DNA of 64,000 nt. It comes from Megascapheus bottae (Eukaryota; Chordata; Mammalia; Rodentia; Geomyidae). The position numbers and the translations under genes are program-made. The stretch is taken from NCBI GenBank assembly GCA_024803745.1, contig JANJXV010000004.1, forward strand, positions 52,270,358-52,334,357, written 5' to 3'. The notes under the pieces are model-generated. The model made no database searches and was not told where the DNA came from. It saw only the letters and a program-made list of their open reading frames with translations. Below, in pieces: positions 35,856 through 47,563 of this stretch. Numbering within the stretch: position 1 is the stretch's first letter; every line of letters starts with the position of its first letter.

Positions 35856-37639
35856 TTCAAGCCTACCATAAGGTTAAATAATTACCAGAATGACTTACAG
35901 AATTCAATAAAATTTTCTTAGGAATGTGGGGCCTGTTTTGTTGTATGGTTTTATTTTATTGAGAAAGTCTTATTATGTTATCCCATGTTAGCCTGGACTT
36001 TCCTATCTAGACCAAACTGGTCTTCAACGTATCCTTTCTAAGTGTTGGGATTTCAGGAACACATCTTCATGCTGACTTTTAAACCTGTTATTAAACTCAG
36101 GTTTTTGATTTATTACAAATAAAATATGAACCTTACAACCAGCAAAAGATGAAGGGTCATAGAGAGGAGTCTTGAGAAATGAGGCATTGGTTTCCTTGCT
36201 CAGTAGAGTTGCACTTTCCTGGTAGCCACGGCTGAACAATCACAAGTGTATATTCCCAACTAAGGAAGTTCACCTGAGGCACAGAGTGTTTGTTGACTAT
36301 TAGTTATAAAACTGACAGTGGCTATTCAGCCCCCAGCATCTCCAGAGGTAAGCCCGAGACAGCATGGACCAAGGCTGGATGAACAAAACCAAAGTACTAA
36401 CTGTTATATAGAAATAGGAAGAGCCTACTAAACAAAGTCACAGACAATAACTGATGGTAAAAGTCTGACCAGACAAGGCTAACTCAAATCAAGAGTGAGC
36501 AACCCCCAAATTCAAAAAGTTAGGGGTTTTTAAAAGCAGAATCACATAGTCACATATGGCCACGTAGGCCAATAATTTTACAGCACACAGTCATCCTAGT
36601 TTTAGATAGCCAATGGTTGCATTGTGACCATACAAATGAACTTACCATTTTAACTCAAAATTGGCTTACACAAGCAAGCAAAAAATACAGAAGCAAAGTT
36701 AAGCATTAGCCTTTGGCAATTGTTTAGTCCTGTGGTCCCAGGTCATCTGTCCCTAAAGTCTTGAGTTCTCTTTGCCTGGGGACCCTCTGATAAGTTTGAT
36801 AAGTTTTTGGTAACTCTTGTCCCTGAAACTGGCTTATGCTGACAATTCCCATGAATTTTTATTTTTAACCCATTTCAGTATTATTTAGGATCCTCCACAC
36901 AGACAGAGCCAAAATGATAAACATAGAATGAGAATCAAGAGAGGATTTATTTCATCCATGATTTTTGGAGGCTGAGAAGTCTCACACACCGTCTTGTAAA
37001 GGTAGAGATCCTGGAATATTGATAGTTAGACTCAGTACCTGTCCAAAGATCTTACAGCCAGGGAAGTCTGGGTATAATTCTCAGGAGAGGCCTGACAACA
37101 TAGGAGGATGCTGTTATAAACCCTGGAGTATCAAAGCCAAACAGGTTATATTTCTTATGTCTACAACCTAGTGAACTAAACAACTAAAACTGTCGTAACC
37201 ATTGATTACATTGTTAGCATAACGTGGCAGGAATAACCCAAAATGAAAGGTACAAAAAGACTCTCCAATCAGACAGGATATTCCAAGGACTTGAAGATAT
37301 CCCCGAAGAGCTGGACGTGGAACCATCATCCTTTTACAATGTACGAGGTTTGTACACAAAAAGCTTGCAGAAGTAACTCCTTAGTACAGAATGCATCCAT
37401 GGGTTGTTCAGTGATATGCATGAAGTTTTTTTTTCTCTCCACCCCTATAGTTAAGAACTGGAATAAACATGTGTTAAATGTCCCACCTCAACCTATTGTG
37501 ACTAAGAACTATTGTATTATATTGTATGGATATTTAGAAAGTGGAATTAGCAAATGAGCTTAAATGATTAGGGTGTGATTTTCATGAGACTAGAGACCAT
37601 GGAATCCTGGACACACACACTTTCTCTTTTTTTCTTTTG
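35856..37639. other. unique block, possible old repeat near 36940
   Basis: Mostly unrecognised. The stretch 36925-37130 ('tggaggctgagaagtctcac') has the general look of an old mammalian interspersed repeat, but I cannot assign a family. The 104-codon ORF at 37243-37557 has no recognisable domain. Confidence 0.4.
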
Positions 37640-38299
37640 CTCTAATTTATTCTTTTTTAATTGTTGAAGTGATATATAGAGGGGTTACAGTTACATTCAT
37701 CAGATAGAGGATGCACTATTTCTTGAACATTGTTACCTCTTTATATGTTTTTGCCCCCTTTCTTTCCCCCACCCCTTCCCACTCATCTTGTTTTTCCCTT
37801 ACCTTCCCTTTTTCATATGTATATGTATACATATATACATATACAATATACCAGGTATCAAAGTCAGATACATTAAGAACATGAGATAAAACCATAAGGG
37901 AAAAAAAAGAGAAAGAAATAACTTCACATAGTACATTAAGAACAACAATCACAAAGATAAACAGCTTGCTTTTATATCCTGGAAGTTCATTTTGCTTAGC
38001 CTCATCCTGTATTGTCATATGTATATAGCTTTTGAGGATCACATATGTGATCCTCTGCTAGAAAAAGCTTAGATGTATACTAATTATTACAAATGAGGGA
38101 AACCATGGTGCCCATGTTTCTTTGGATCTGGCTTACTTCACTTAATATTATTTTGTCCAATTATTTCCATTTCTTTGCAAATGGGTGTTGTCATTCTTTC
38201 TGAAGGTAGCATAGAATCCCATTGTGTATAAGTACCACATCTTCTTGGTCCAGTCGTCTACTGAGGGGCATCTGGGTTGGCTCCATATCTTAGCTATGA
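37640..38299 (-). mobile_element. 5'-truncated LINE-1 3' end, antisense
   Basis: A T-rich start is followed by 'ggggttacagttacattcat', a pyrimidine tract at 37755-37815 and ORF2 C-terminal codons reading 'IAKIWSQP' and 'WYLYTMGFYATF' on the minus strand. A frameshift breaks ORF2 after the 'RKND' residues. Truncation at about 38299 joins directly to a CA array. Confidence 0.9.
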
Positions 38300-38306
38300 C
38301 ACACAC

Positions 38307-38350
<44 letters not shown>
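38300..38350. repeat. (CA)n microsatellite at the L1 truncation point
   Basis: About 25 CA units with two T interruptions near the start; it begins exactly where L1 similarity ends. Confidence 0.97.
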
Positions 38351-38355
<5 letters not shown>

Positions 38356-38370
38356 TTCTGTCCCACTGTT

Positions 38371-38553
38371 TATTTCTCTCTCCCTCCTTCCCTTGTTCTT
38401 TTTCTCTCCCTCTCCCCCTCTCCCCTCCCTCTTTCTCTCTGTGTCTCTTTGTCTTTATTTTTTTCTCTCTCTGTTTCTCTCTCTGTGTTTCTCTCGCTCT
38501 CTGTTTCTCTCTGTTTCTCTCTGTGTGTTTCTCTCGCTCTCTGTCTCTCTCTG

Positions 38554-38629
<76 letters not shown>
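38371..38629. repeat. long CT-rich polypyrimidine tract
   Basis: About 255 bases are almost purely C and T, apart from scattered Gs and one A at 38458. An irregular first part contains a higher-order unit built on 'ctctctgtttctctct' words. The last part (about 38575-38628) is a pure (CT)n run. The 119-140-codon ORFs across it on both strands are Ser/Leu or Arg/Glu repeat artefacts. Confidence 0.95.
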
Positions 38630-38631
<2 letters not shown>

Positions 38632-39689
38632 CTATTCATGAAGTGAATGCATTTATCTGCTACGGCTTCATTACAGGCCAAATAGCAAATGAGCACTAAT
38701 GGGCTGGAATCTCTCAAACTGTGTACCAAAATAGTCGTGTCCTTGTTTGAAGATGATTATCTTAGATATTATTCTATAGCAATAGATGGCTAAACAACAC
38801 TCTGTTTTCTAACAGAAATCGGATAATAGAACCTCTTAGCAATGCAGAGGCATCAAATCAATGACTAATATTTCTCTCCTGTCATAATTCATACTTATAT
38901 ATTTATAATATCAAATATAGAAACAAATTATAGCGTTTAAAGCTATCTTATTTAGATAGTTTGCATGACCTTAACATATTGAGTTACTAGAATGAGATAA
39001 ATACTTGGACAAAAGATAAGTCATGATCACTGGATGATATTGTTAATAAAATGTGACATACAACCAAATATATCTTTTGTGTAGCAGTTAGTACAGGGAG
39101 TTTTTCTAGACATATTATGGCCACTATATCTGGATTTAGAACTTTGAATAAAGGCAGGAAAGATGAATGTAAAATATAAGTTAAGTACAAGGAAAGTAGA
39201 AGCGGGTCTGTGACTATCTAACAAGCTACACCTGAGAAGTGTGGAAATGTAGATCAATGTCAAGGTAAAAGGTAGATTAAAACAATGTGTCTACACATTC
39301 ATTGTGAGGCCTTTCCTATGGGTCAGGCAGTTTTAAAGCCCTCTATAGCAGGTATCATATCCAACATTTTGGAATTTCTCCTCAACATTTTCTAGCTTTT
39401 ACTTTCTTCTCTCTTCTGCAAATCTGTATTTCCATTCATTTGTCAGCAGACCTGGAGATAGTTAACTCCAGGTCTTTACAATGTAATGCAGCTGTTAACC
39501 ACATGTAGCCACTAAGCACTTGAAATGTAATAGGTCAACCTGATATGACAGTAAAATACATACTAGGCTCTGAAAATGATATAAAAATGTAGAGTAGTTC
39601 ATAGCAATTTCTTATGTGGACTACATGTTGACAAACACAATAATAAGATAACTTTGCCTACTTTATGTGACTGCTGAAAAATTCTAAGT
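38630..39689. other. unique non-coding stretch
   Basis: No recognised repeat family or gene. Confidence 0.45.
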
Positions 39690-39888
39690 GACAGGACTAA
39701 ACGGGTTGCCTAGTAGTAGAGTGCTTGCCTAGAATACACAAAGCCCTGGGTTCAATTCCTTGGTACCACAACACAGAGAAAGCCAGAAGCAGTTCTGTGG
39801 CTCAAGTGGTGGAGCACTAGACTTGAACAGTGCCTAAGAACAGTGCCCAGGCCCTGAGTTCAAGCCCCTGCACTGGCAAAAAAAAAAA
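39690..39888 (+). mobile_element. IDL-Geo SINE, older
   Basis: The head reads 'gggttgcctagtagtagagt' and the B-box region 'ccctgggttcaattcc', closer to a classic ID element than the young copies. The right monomer has 'tggctcaagtggtggag' and 'gagttcaagcccc'. The A tail is at 39879-39888. Confidence 0.9.
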
Positions 39889-39962
39889 CGACAGATGTAG
39901 TTTACTTTTATGACTTGCATTATAATTGTATAAGGTAACACTGACCTATAAGAAATTGTAGG

Positions 39963-40161
39963 CTGGGCCTGGAGTTTGGCCTAGTGGTACAGTGCTTGCC
40001 TAGCATGCACGAAGACCCGGGTTCGATTCCTTGGTACCACATACTTAGAAAAAAGCTACAAGTGGTGCTGAAGCTCAAGTGGTAGAGCTCTAGCCTTGAG
40101 AAAGTACAAAGACAGTGCTTAGGCCCTGAGCCCAAGCCCAGGACTGGCAAAAAAAAAAAAA
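39963..40161 (+). mobile_element. IDL-Geo SINE with target-site duplication
   Basis: Full-length copy 75 bp downstream of the older IDL-Geo, in the same orientation. It is flanked by 12-bp direct repeats at 39951-39962 and 40162-40173 that differ at one base. Confidence 0.96.
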
Positions 40162-40173
40162 AGAAGTTGTAGG

Positions 40174-41169
40174 TTCTCTGTTGGGGGGGGGTTGCTTTTG
40201 ATTTCATAACCAGGAAATTCTGCTAACAAGATGGCAATCTGTCCCAGAAAGAGCATCTTGTGTATATTCATAGAGCCAATGTTGACACAGGAAAATGTGA
40301 CTTGAATGACTTATCCTCTAATCAATGACAAAAGCTATTTAATCCATTTATGGGGCTAGTTGGAGGTAATCTTCAATAGTGAAGGATGACTCCCAATATC
40401 CAGTATTATTCCAAGGAGTAGATATTTGGAGTTAATATTCCCACACCTGAACACCTAAAGTGTTCTTAAAACAACTTAGTGTTGTCACAAGATCCAGCAG
40501 GATCCCTTTAGTCTGTCCAATTGTGATGTCTGCAGGATTTCTTTGAGAGTTTGACGTATTCTCTCTGTCCTTTCTTTCATCTCTTCCTTTCCCTTTCTCT
40601 CTGCCTTCTACTGCCTTCTGCTGCCATCAGGTCTACCACAGAGAGTTGCTAGTCTCTCTCTCACCCCCAATTCCAAGAAAAGAGGTTTCTAAATACTTCT
40701 TTAAATACTTGTTTTGAGTAAGAATAAGCATGCTCTACTAACCTCCACAAATGTCTACAAAGGGGAAATGAACTATGGTCTAACAACCATTTTTTGCAAC
40801 AGAATTTAGACTTTCCATTTTAGCTGATCTAGCTACATAATAGTGACAAACAAAACTCCTAACTTTGGTAGCTTCAAAAAGAAATTTATTTCTCCCATAA
40901 TCCTTCTGTTTACATTTACATACATGATTGGCTTTCCTTCAGCTAACCATTCAGTGGCTCTTTCTACCTTCATCTATACAAGCCCCTCCTCCTCATCATC
41001 TGTATTCAGACAGAAGAAAGAGCAATAGAGAAATGCATCCATTCTCTTCAAAACCCTAGCCTGGAAGTGGCTCAGATGTATTATATCCACCTCTCATTGG
41101 CCAAAAATCAATAAGAAATGTATTCTTAGTCATTTGCTCAGCTGCTGGTCTCTATGATTTTGTTTTACA
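40174..41169. other. unique non-coding stretch
   Basis: Contains a G-run at 40184-40191 and a pyrimidine-rich patch at 40558-40625. No repeat family or gene recognised. Confidence 0.45.
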
Positions 41170-41640
41170 ATTGGTAGTTGTAATAACCTTTTGTTGTGTC
41201 AAATACCAGAGGAAAACAACTTAAAAGAGTAAGTTTTTATTTTGGCAGTCACTTTCAGAGACTTCAGTGCATGATCACTTGGCTTTGTTATTTCTGGGCC
41301 TGTAGTGGCAAGGCAGAATAACAGGTGTGGAATACGTGGTGGATAAAAGTGGTTCACCTCATAATGGACAGGAGAAGGAGGAAGGAGGAAGAAGGAAACT
41401 TCAACAAGCCTGATCATGCTTCCAACAATGTATATTCTCCAACTAAACACCTCCCAGAAATTCTTACCATCTCCTGATGTCATCAAATTATGACAGACAC
41501 AATTATCAACAAACAATACTGTTGATTAAGTCAACTTTTTAATGATCCAATAACCCATTAATAATTATATCCATCACCTAGAGATCAAAATCTTTAACAT
41601 GTGAGCCTTTTGGGAGGCAAATCATATTTGAACCAGCACA
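41170..41640 (-). mobile_element. MaLR-like LTR relic, antisense
   Basis: The order of words ('aaataccagaggaaaacaac', 'gtttttattttggcagtc', 'aacacctcccagaaattc', 'tccatcacctagagatc', 'catatttgaaccagcaca') follows the reversed pattern of mammalian MaLR-type LTRs. No internal sequence is present. The 105-codon minus-strand ORF at 41199-41516 is incidental. Confidence 0.45.
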
Positions 41641-41940
41641 TTATTTGCCACAGTCACCAGTATATTTGCTATTCCCATAAGCCTTTGTCTTCTTTTTGCA
41701 TAGTCTGAAAGAAAAACAGTAGGCTATGGAAAGAAAAAGAAGAAATAATGCCTTATACTCTGCCCTGGAAAAGAAATGTTTCTCTTATCTTAGGAGTTAG
41801 GTGTACATGTTGCAGTGTTATTGCTTCTGTCTGTGAATAAAGCCTCAGTAGACAAATATAATATCACATTGCTCAATCATTTAAAAATATTATATTCTAT
41901 ACACTTTATATATATATCATCCCATTCACTCTTGCAATTG

Positions 41941-41941
<1 letters not shown>
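41641..41941. other. unique non-coding stretch
   Basis: Nothing recognised apart from AT-rich words near 41885-41920. Confidence 0.4.

Positions 41942-41993
<52 letters not shown>
41942..41993. repeat. (TG)n microsatellite, about 25 units
   Basis: Uninterrupted TG array in AT-rich unique DNA. Confidence 0.98.
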
Positions 41994-41995
<2 letters not shown>

Positions 41996-42404
41996 GCTCA
42001 AAGAAAGTATTTAATTTATTTAACTTAACTAAAAGTACAAAAAAGAACTGAAATTCAATTTCATTTTTTTTCTGTCTCTAACGATAAACTGCCTCTAGCT
42101 TATAATTGAAGGACTAGACATTCAGCTTCCTTATTCATAAAAAATTATCTAAATTGTTCCTAAAATTGTTTTCTAAACTGATTTACAATCCATGAAATAT
42201 GTATTAAAACTTATTATGGAAAGAAACCATGCAAAAGGGAAAGCATTATTCTGAAAGTAATAATTTGTCAATAAAAATAAAGCCAAGTAAATATGCTTGA
42301 AAAGAATTGGTGATACAATTTCTTACATGTTCAAACATTTATCAAGTTTTTCTTTTATAGGGAGAGAAAAAGACCATTAGTTTTTAATAATTCTAATTTT
42401 CTTT
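41994..42404. other. unique AT-rich stretch
   Basis: No repeat family or gene recognised. Confidence 0.45.
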
Positions 42405-42485
42405 TTCATTTTTCTTTTTAAAATTATCTTTAAGTAATTGTAGAAAAGGGGTTTCAATTTAATATATCAGCTTATGAGTACAATG
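42405..42485 (-). mobile_element. short antisense L1-type tail fragment
   Basis: A T-rich start, then 'ttatctttaagtaattgtag' and 'cttatgagtacaatgaatc'. The same words recur at 54975-55018 and 55245-55320 and look like the reversed extreme 3' end of an L1 lineage. Confidence 0.45.
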
Positions 42486-43040
42486 AATCTTGGTCAGTGC
42501 TACACAGAGTTCAATTCCAAAACAGAAGGGCTGGAGGGAGCTCTGCACTGAACTCCAACAGGCCCTTCTATGACACCTATAGAGATGGAAGGAGCAGTTC
42601 TATCACAGTATGGAATCAGGCAGAGGCTATGAAACTTAGTCACTCTAGCTGCCATGACACCACCCCATCTTGTATTGTAAGCCAGCAGAACAGTCACCTG
42701 ACACAACGGATTAAAAGGATAGGCAGCTAGACTTCTAACTATAGCTGCTTCCAAAAGTGTCCATCAGACACCTGTAAGCACCAGCAGCTCAATCATGGTT
42801 GCCACCCTGTGGTGATAGGAGCCTCTCTTTCACCTCTTTCAGCGAAAGTGTACCCTTGATTTTGCTCCGAAGCTATGCTATGGGTCTTGCTTGAGCCTTT
42901 CGTGTGCAGAATCCTTTGTGCCGTGAGTGGCAATGTTTGTCATAGGTTCGGGGGTCTTTAGGGAAAATAATAAGTTTGGGAGAATACAAGTTGGTGTGGG
43001 TTCTTTTCTCACATCACAAAGGGAGGATAGAACAGATGAT
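42486..43040. other. unclassified GC-richer block
   Basis: About 550 bp that is visibly richer in G+C and CpG than its surroundings, between two antisense L1 tails. Overlapping 77- and 84-codon ORFs lie on opposite strands (42497-42754). Neither resembles a known protein to me. It could be an unrecognised LTR, an L1 5' region or unique DNA. Confidence 0.35.
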
Positions 43041-43137
43041 TGCTAGATAATTTGCAAGCAGGCACCAATATTCTGGCTGAGAGTTTACATATGCATTAAT
43101 TCCAAAGATGAAAATGTAATTCTTATTTAGAAAAGTA

Positions 43138-43316
43138 TTTTATTTCTTTTTACATTTTTATTTTTATTGTAATTAAGAGAGAGGTTGTGGTTATATTTGC
43201 CAGATAGAAGGTGCATTACTTCTCACACATTGATACCCCTTCTCATATTTTTGTCCCCATATCCCTCCCCCTCATCTTGTTTTTCCCCTTCCCTTTCCTA
43301 TTTCAAATACACAAAC

Positions 43317-43367
<51 letters not shown>

Positions 43368-43575
43368 ATACCAGATTGCAAGGTAAGATACTGTAATAAT
43401 ATGAGAATAACGAAGGGACAACAAAAGAGATGAGAAATAGCATAGTACATTAAGAACAACAATCACACATTATAAAGCTCTTGTTTCCATATCTTGGAGG
43501 TTCTTTCATTTAACCTCATTCTATATGGCCTCATGTATCTATGTTTTGAGCTATTATAATCCTCTGCTTTTAACA
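43138..43575 (-). mobile_element. LINE-1 3' UTR, antisense, containing a (TA)n expansion
   Basis: It shares 'gccagatagaaggtgcatta' with the copy at 3786, then a pyrimidine tract and 'gtacattaagaacaacaatc'. It is truncated near 43575, just before the ORF2 stop region. ORFs across it are repeat artefacts. Confidence 0.88.
43319..43363. repeat. (TA)n microsatellite inside an L1 3' UTR
   Basis: About 21 TA units at the place where sibling L1 copies have only a short 'catatatacaatata'-type word. Confidence 0.97.
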
Positions 43576-44499
43576 TGACAAGGAGCTGCCCAATGATTGC
43601 AATTACAGTTGTTCTGATAAAACCTTTGGATGGGTCAGACTATGACTCATGAAGTTATCCATTTCAAACTCAACAATTAATTGTAATAGGCCTATTTAAA
43701 ATTCAGAGTAAAAGTGATAAATGCTATCACATTGGGAAAAGTACTCTGGGAATTAGCAAGTGGCACAAGGAGAGTTGGAAAACTCAGATTTCTTATACTG
43801 ACAGCCCAAAGAAATTCCTACTGTAAACTCTGAGTCCCTGCTGACAGGAAGACAATCTTCTCACCAGGAAGGGCACAGATATTTTGAGTTTCAGTTTACC
43901 CTAACAGTTACAGTTTCTCAAAAATCAATGGTAAGTTATTTCTGGCAATAACATATTGAGCTAGTTCTTATAATGACAGGTTTTCCTAATCAATCAAATA
44001 TATAAAAACAAATACTGTTTTAATAATGTTTATTAATTACAATATAGATACATAATTTTGATAAAATAATAGCTTTCATCTTTCAGGCATTGTAAGAACT
44101 ATGGATAATACAAACATATAAATATGTTTGAATTTTTAAACTAGCTGTAATTATTTTCTGGAATCTTTTGTTCACCTTTTTATGTAAGTCATTGATTACT
44201 GAATCAAAGAATTCAGAAGACTATAGAGATCCAGACACTGAATTAACTGTAAGCAAAAAATGTCCATAAGGCCTTGACTTTTATACTACCTATGTAGTAA
44301 GAAATCAGCAGTCTAGTAATATTATAGCATGAAACTTTCTATCCACAAGAATAAATGTCCCTTCACATTTAACATTCCAAATGTTCTTCCCATGTAGATT
44401 GCTTTGATTTCATGATAGAATGGTTGGAATATTTTTCAAAAAAAATTAAACTATTTATAATACATTTTCATGTTAAATAAAGTAGAATTACAAGTAATC
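43576..44499. other. unique non-coding stretch
   Basis: No recognised repeat family or gene. Confidence 0.45.
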
Positions 44500-44592
44500 G
44501 CCACCTTTATTCAAGTGGTAGATAGAGCTTCAGGCTTCAGCCAAATGAGAAGAAAAGACCCTGGGTTCAAGTCCTAGTACTGGCACAAAAAT
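44500..44592 (+). mobile_element. free-standing Geo-like monomer
   Basis: 'tattcaagtggtagatagag' and 'accctgggttcaagtcc' give A- and B-box-like words at tRNA-like spacing, ending 'tactggcacaaaaa'. No left monomer precedes it. It abuts a full IDL-Geo. Confidence 0.65.
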
Positions 44593-44601
44593 CAGTAAAA
44601 A

Positions 44602-44790
44602 GGGCCGGGAGTTTGGCCTAGTGGTAGAGTGCTTGCGTAGCTTGCATGAAGACCGAGGTTCTATTCCCCAGTACCATATACATAGAAAAAAGCCGGAAGT
44701 GGAAGAGCTCTCGCCCTGAGAGCTCAGGCTCTGAGTTCAAGGCCCAGGACTGGCCAAAAAAACAAACAAACAAACAAAAAAAACCAATAT
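44602..44790 (+). mobile_element. IDL-Geo SINE with (AAAC)n tail and deleted Geo A-box region
   Basis: The head is consensus-like ('gggccgggagtttggccta'). The Geo monomer jumps from 'agccggaagtgg' to 'aagagctctcgccc', losing the 'gctgaggctcaagtggt' block. The tail is (AAAC)n-type at 44755-44785. Confidence 0.92.
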
Positions 44791-47367
44791 TTCATTGTAG
44801 TGACTTTTATGTATTTCAGTGACTTTTTAAAAAGTAAGTTCCTAGTTTTATTAATAATCAGTTTTACAAACCAATGCTTGTGGCTTTCTGGTCTTTTTAG
44901 AAGAAAATAGATAGTCCAAATCACCATGCATGGCAATAAATTACTAGAGATGATGTGAAAACTAACCAAAATATCAACAAGAACTGAAAATTATGGATAG
45001 TGAATCTGTCTGTAGGGTGTTGTTACTGCTACCCTTAAAGTCTCATCTCTATGAATGTAAATATCATCTCAAACCATAATGAGACTCAAACCATAATGAG
45101 ACTCAGTGTAAATCTCTTCAGGGTTATGTTTAACACTCTATGCCTATGGAAATCATAAGATTATCTGCAACACTGCTCAGTTTCTATCTGTCTCCAGCTG
45201 AATTAATTCTGCTCTATTGCACAGCTGAGCACCTAAGTGATCTCTAAAACAATAAATATGAGTATCCAAGTTTGGAAAGGCTGACTTCAACTTTCCTGAA
45301 ACTTAGAAAGACAGTATATATTCATCATATGAGTATTCATCCTGTCTTTTTGAAAATAAAAGAAAATTAACATTTTTGAAAATCCTACTATGAATCCTGC
45401 TGCCAACAGGTCTAGGTCAATATTTTTCCACAAATAGGAAGAATGAAGACTTAGATCTATCTATAGCCTATTGCTGTACACTTAGCATACTGCTAATAAA
45501 TGAAAATATGAAAATGAATTCTATCAATAATGAAGTGGTGACAGGAAATAATAAGAGAAGGAAAAGACTTACTATTTCTTAGACATAAAGTATACACATT
45601 TGTAAAAGTAGAAATATATTGCAATAGGAAAAATCTTGGGCTACTTCTCATGAGAAATATACTGTGTTGAGGCAGATGGCATGAAAGAAATAAGCAATTT
45701 GATTAAAACTAATCAGTTGAGGTCATTCTCATCTTACAGTTGAAACTTTTCAAAAAATTTCAATACAAAAATTAGTAATTGAAGAATTAAATATGTACCA
45801 GAAATATATACATATAGAAAATAGTTAGTTAGAGGATTAAAAACACAGACATTATATTATCTTTAATAGATGATCTTAATCTCATACAATGTCAGTGGTT
45901 CACCTAGAACAATTTCCAATGAAACAACCTTAGAATAAGAAAAATGTGCTAGAATTAGTTTATAGACACTGATAAATTACTTAAATAAAATTATACATAA
46001 CAAAAGAAATTTGCATGAGAAGTAAAAAATAGCTTTGTATTTTATGTCATCTAATTGTATATATTATTTATGACCAAAGCAAGGCAGAGTTAATTTAGAG
46101 AAAGATAAGATTAGTTTATCAGGTAGCACTTTCCCACAACTAAGTTACCTCAGTCCTTAACCATGCAAAATACATTCCACTGAAACCACTTTCTCATTAC
46201 AATATTAAAACTAATACTACCACCATTTTCTACCTGATGGTTAAAAGACAAACAGAAGAAATACTTTATAAATAATGTTTAGGAGGTTAAGTAATTGTTC
46301 CATATAAATGCAAAACTGCAGTCAAGTTAATAAAAAATTAATAGCTCTACGTGTTTTATCATTCACTTTTAAGATAAAGTCTTAGTTCTTACAAAAACGA
46401 TTTCAAAATATTTTTATTTCCTTTGATTATTTATCTAAATTTTGTCCCCAAAACACTAATGTTTGTATCACATGGAGCTTAGAGAGAAAGCAGCAGGTGA
46501 AAAACAAACATAATTGGAAAGATCAACATAGAGCAAGAAGGCTAGACTTGAATCTCACATTTCCAATTCACACTCGGATGTCAAATTTGCATTATGCCAG
46601 TCATTCTTGTAGCATGAGACTGACAATAGCTCTTTCATAGTGCCTTATTGTGACTAGTTTTGGGTCCCAATAAACCCTGACTGTATGGTGAAGATGCAAC
46701 ATTACTAAAGGCATTGCCACTGTTCAAAATGTGCTCAGGGGTTTGGATTTTATTTTGTCCTATGAAATTATTCTTCATAATGAGGAAAATAACTCAAAAT
46801 GCATCTCTCCTATTCTCTTCTTGCATCTGTGATAAAATGTTAACTGAAAAATTCTTTTATGAAAGGAATAAATTAAATGTATGAATAAAATTAACAATTA
46901 AAATTAAATATAACTTATTGTAAAACACATTGCTGTTCCAGAGGGCATTGCACACTTCCACGAAGTCTCCTATAGAATAGTGTGCTTGTTCAGACAGCCG
47001 TAGCACAACTATAATAACAAGGGGAGGTTGATCAATATATTTTATATTTCTTTATCAAGAAATTCATTCGGAACTGAACCCATTTTTAAAAAACATTCTC
47101 TTATCAGTATTAGTCTCATGTTGATTTTGGAACATTTGATTTCCTATTTACAAATGACACTTGTCAGAATGACACTTGTTATAAAACGAGTCATTTCACA
47201 GAGGAACTATGAAAATCTTCAGAATATAAATTATGCTATGTGTGTGCATATATGTATGTATGTATGTATGTAAGGGTGGTGTATACCATTTTCCTCCATT
47301 TTCATTTCAGGAAACCAGAAAGTAGGAGCAAGCATATAGGCCAATACTGAAAAGCATTTTAAAGAAG
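44791..47367. other. repeat-poor AT-rich block
   Basis: About 2.5 kb with no recognised repeat family, except a small (TATG)n patch at about 47250-47272. A short direct duplication of 'aaaccataatgagact' occurs at about 45073-45104. No gene seen. Confidence 0.45.
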
Positions 47368-47563
47368 AATTTTTGCCAGTCTTGGGTCTTGAACTGAGAG
47401 CCTGGGTACTGTCCTTGAGTTATTTTTGTTCAAGGCTTGTGCTCTACCACTTGAGCCACAGCATCACTTCCAGCTTTTTCTGTATATGTGGTATCGAGGA
47501 ATCAAACCCACGGCTTCATGCAAGCTAGCCAAGCACTCTACCATTAGGCCACATTTCTGGCCT
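47368..47563 (-). mobile_element. IDL-Geo SINE, antisense
   Basis: The reversed Geo monomer ('gagccacagcatcacttc') and reversed IDL head ('caagcactctaccattagg') are clear. Only a weak possible flanking duplication is seen. Confidence 0.92.

Noticed and set aside
36925..37130. Old interspersed repeat around 'tggaggctgagaagtctcac'
   Set aside because: The texture is suggestive but I could not place it in a family with enough shared words to list it as an element.
38224..38729. ORFs of 119-140 codons on both strands
   Set aside because: They are translations of CA and CT simple repeats and differ only in frame; there is no protein-like content.
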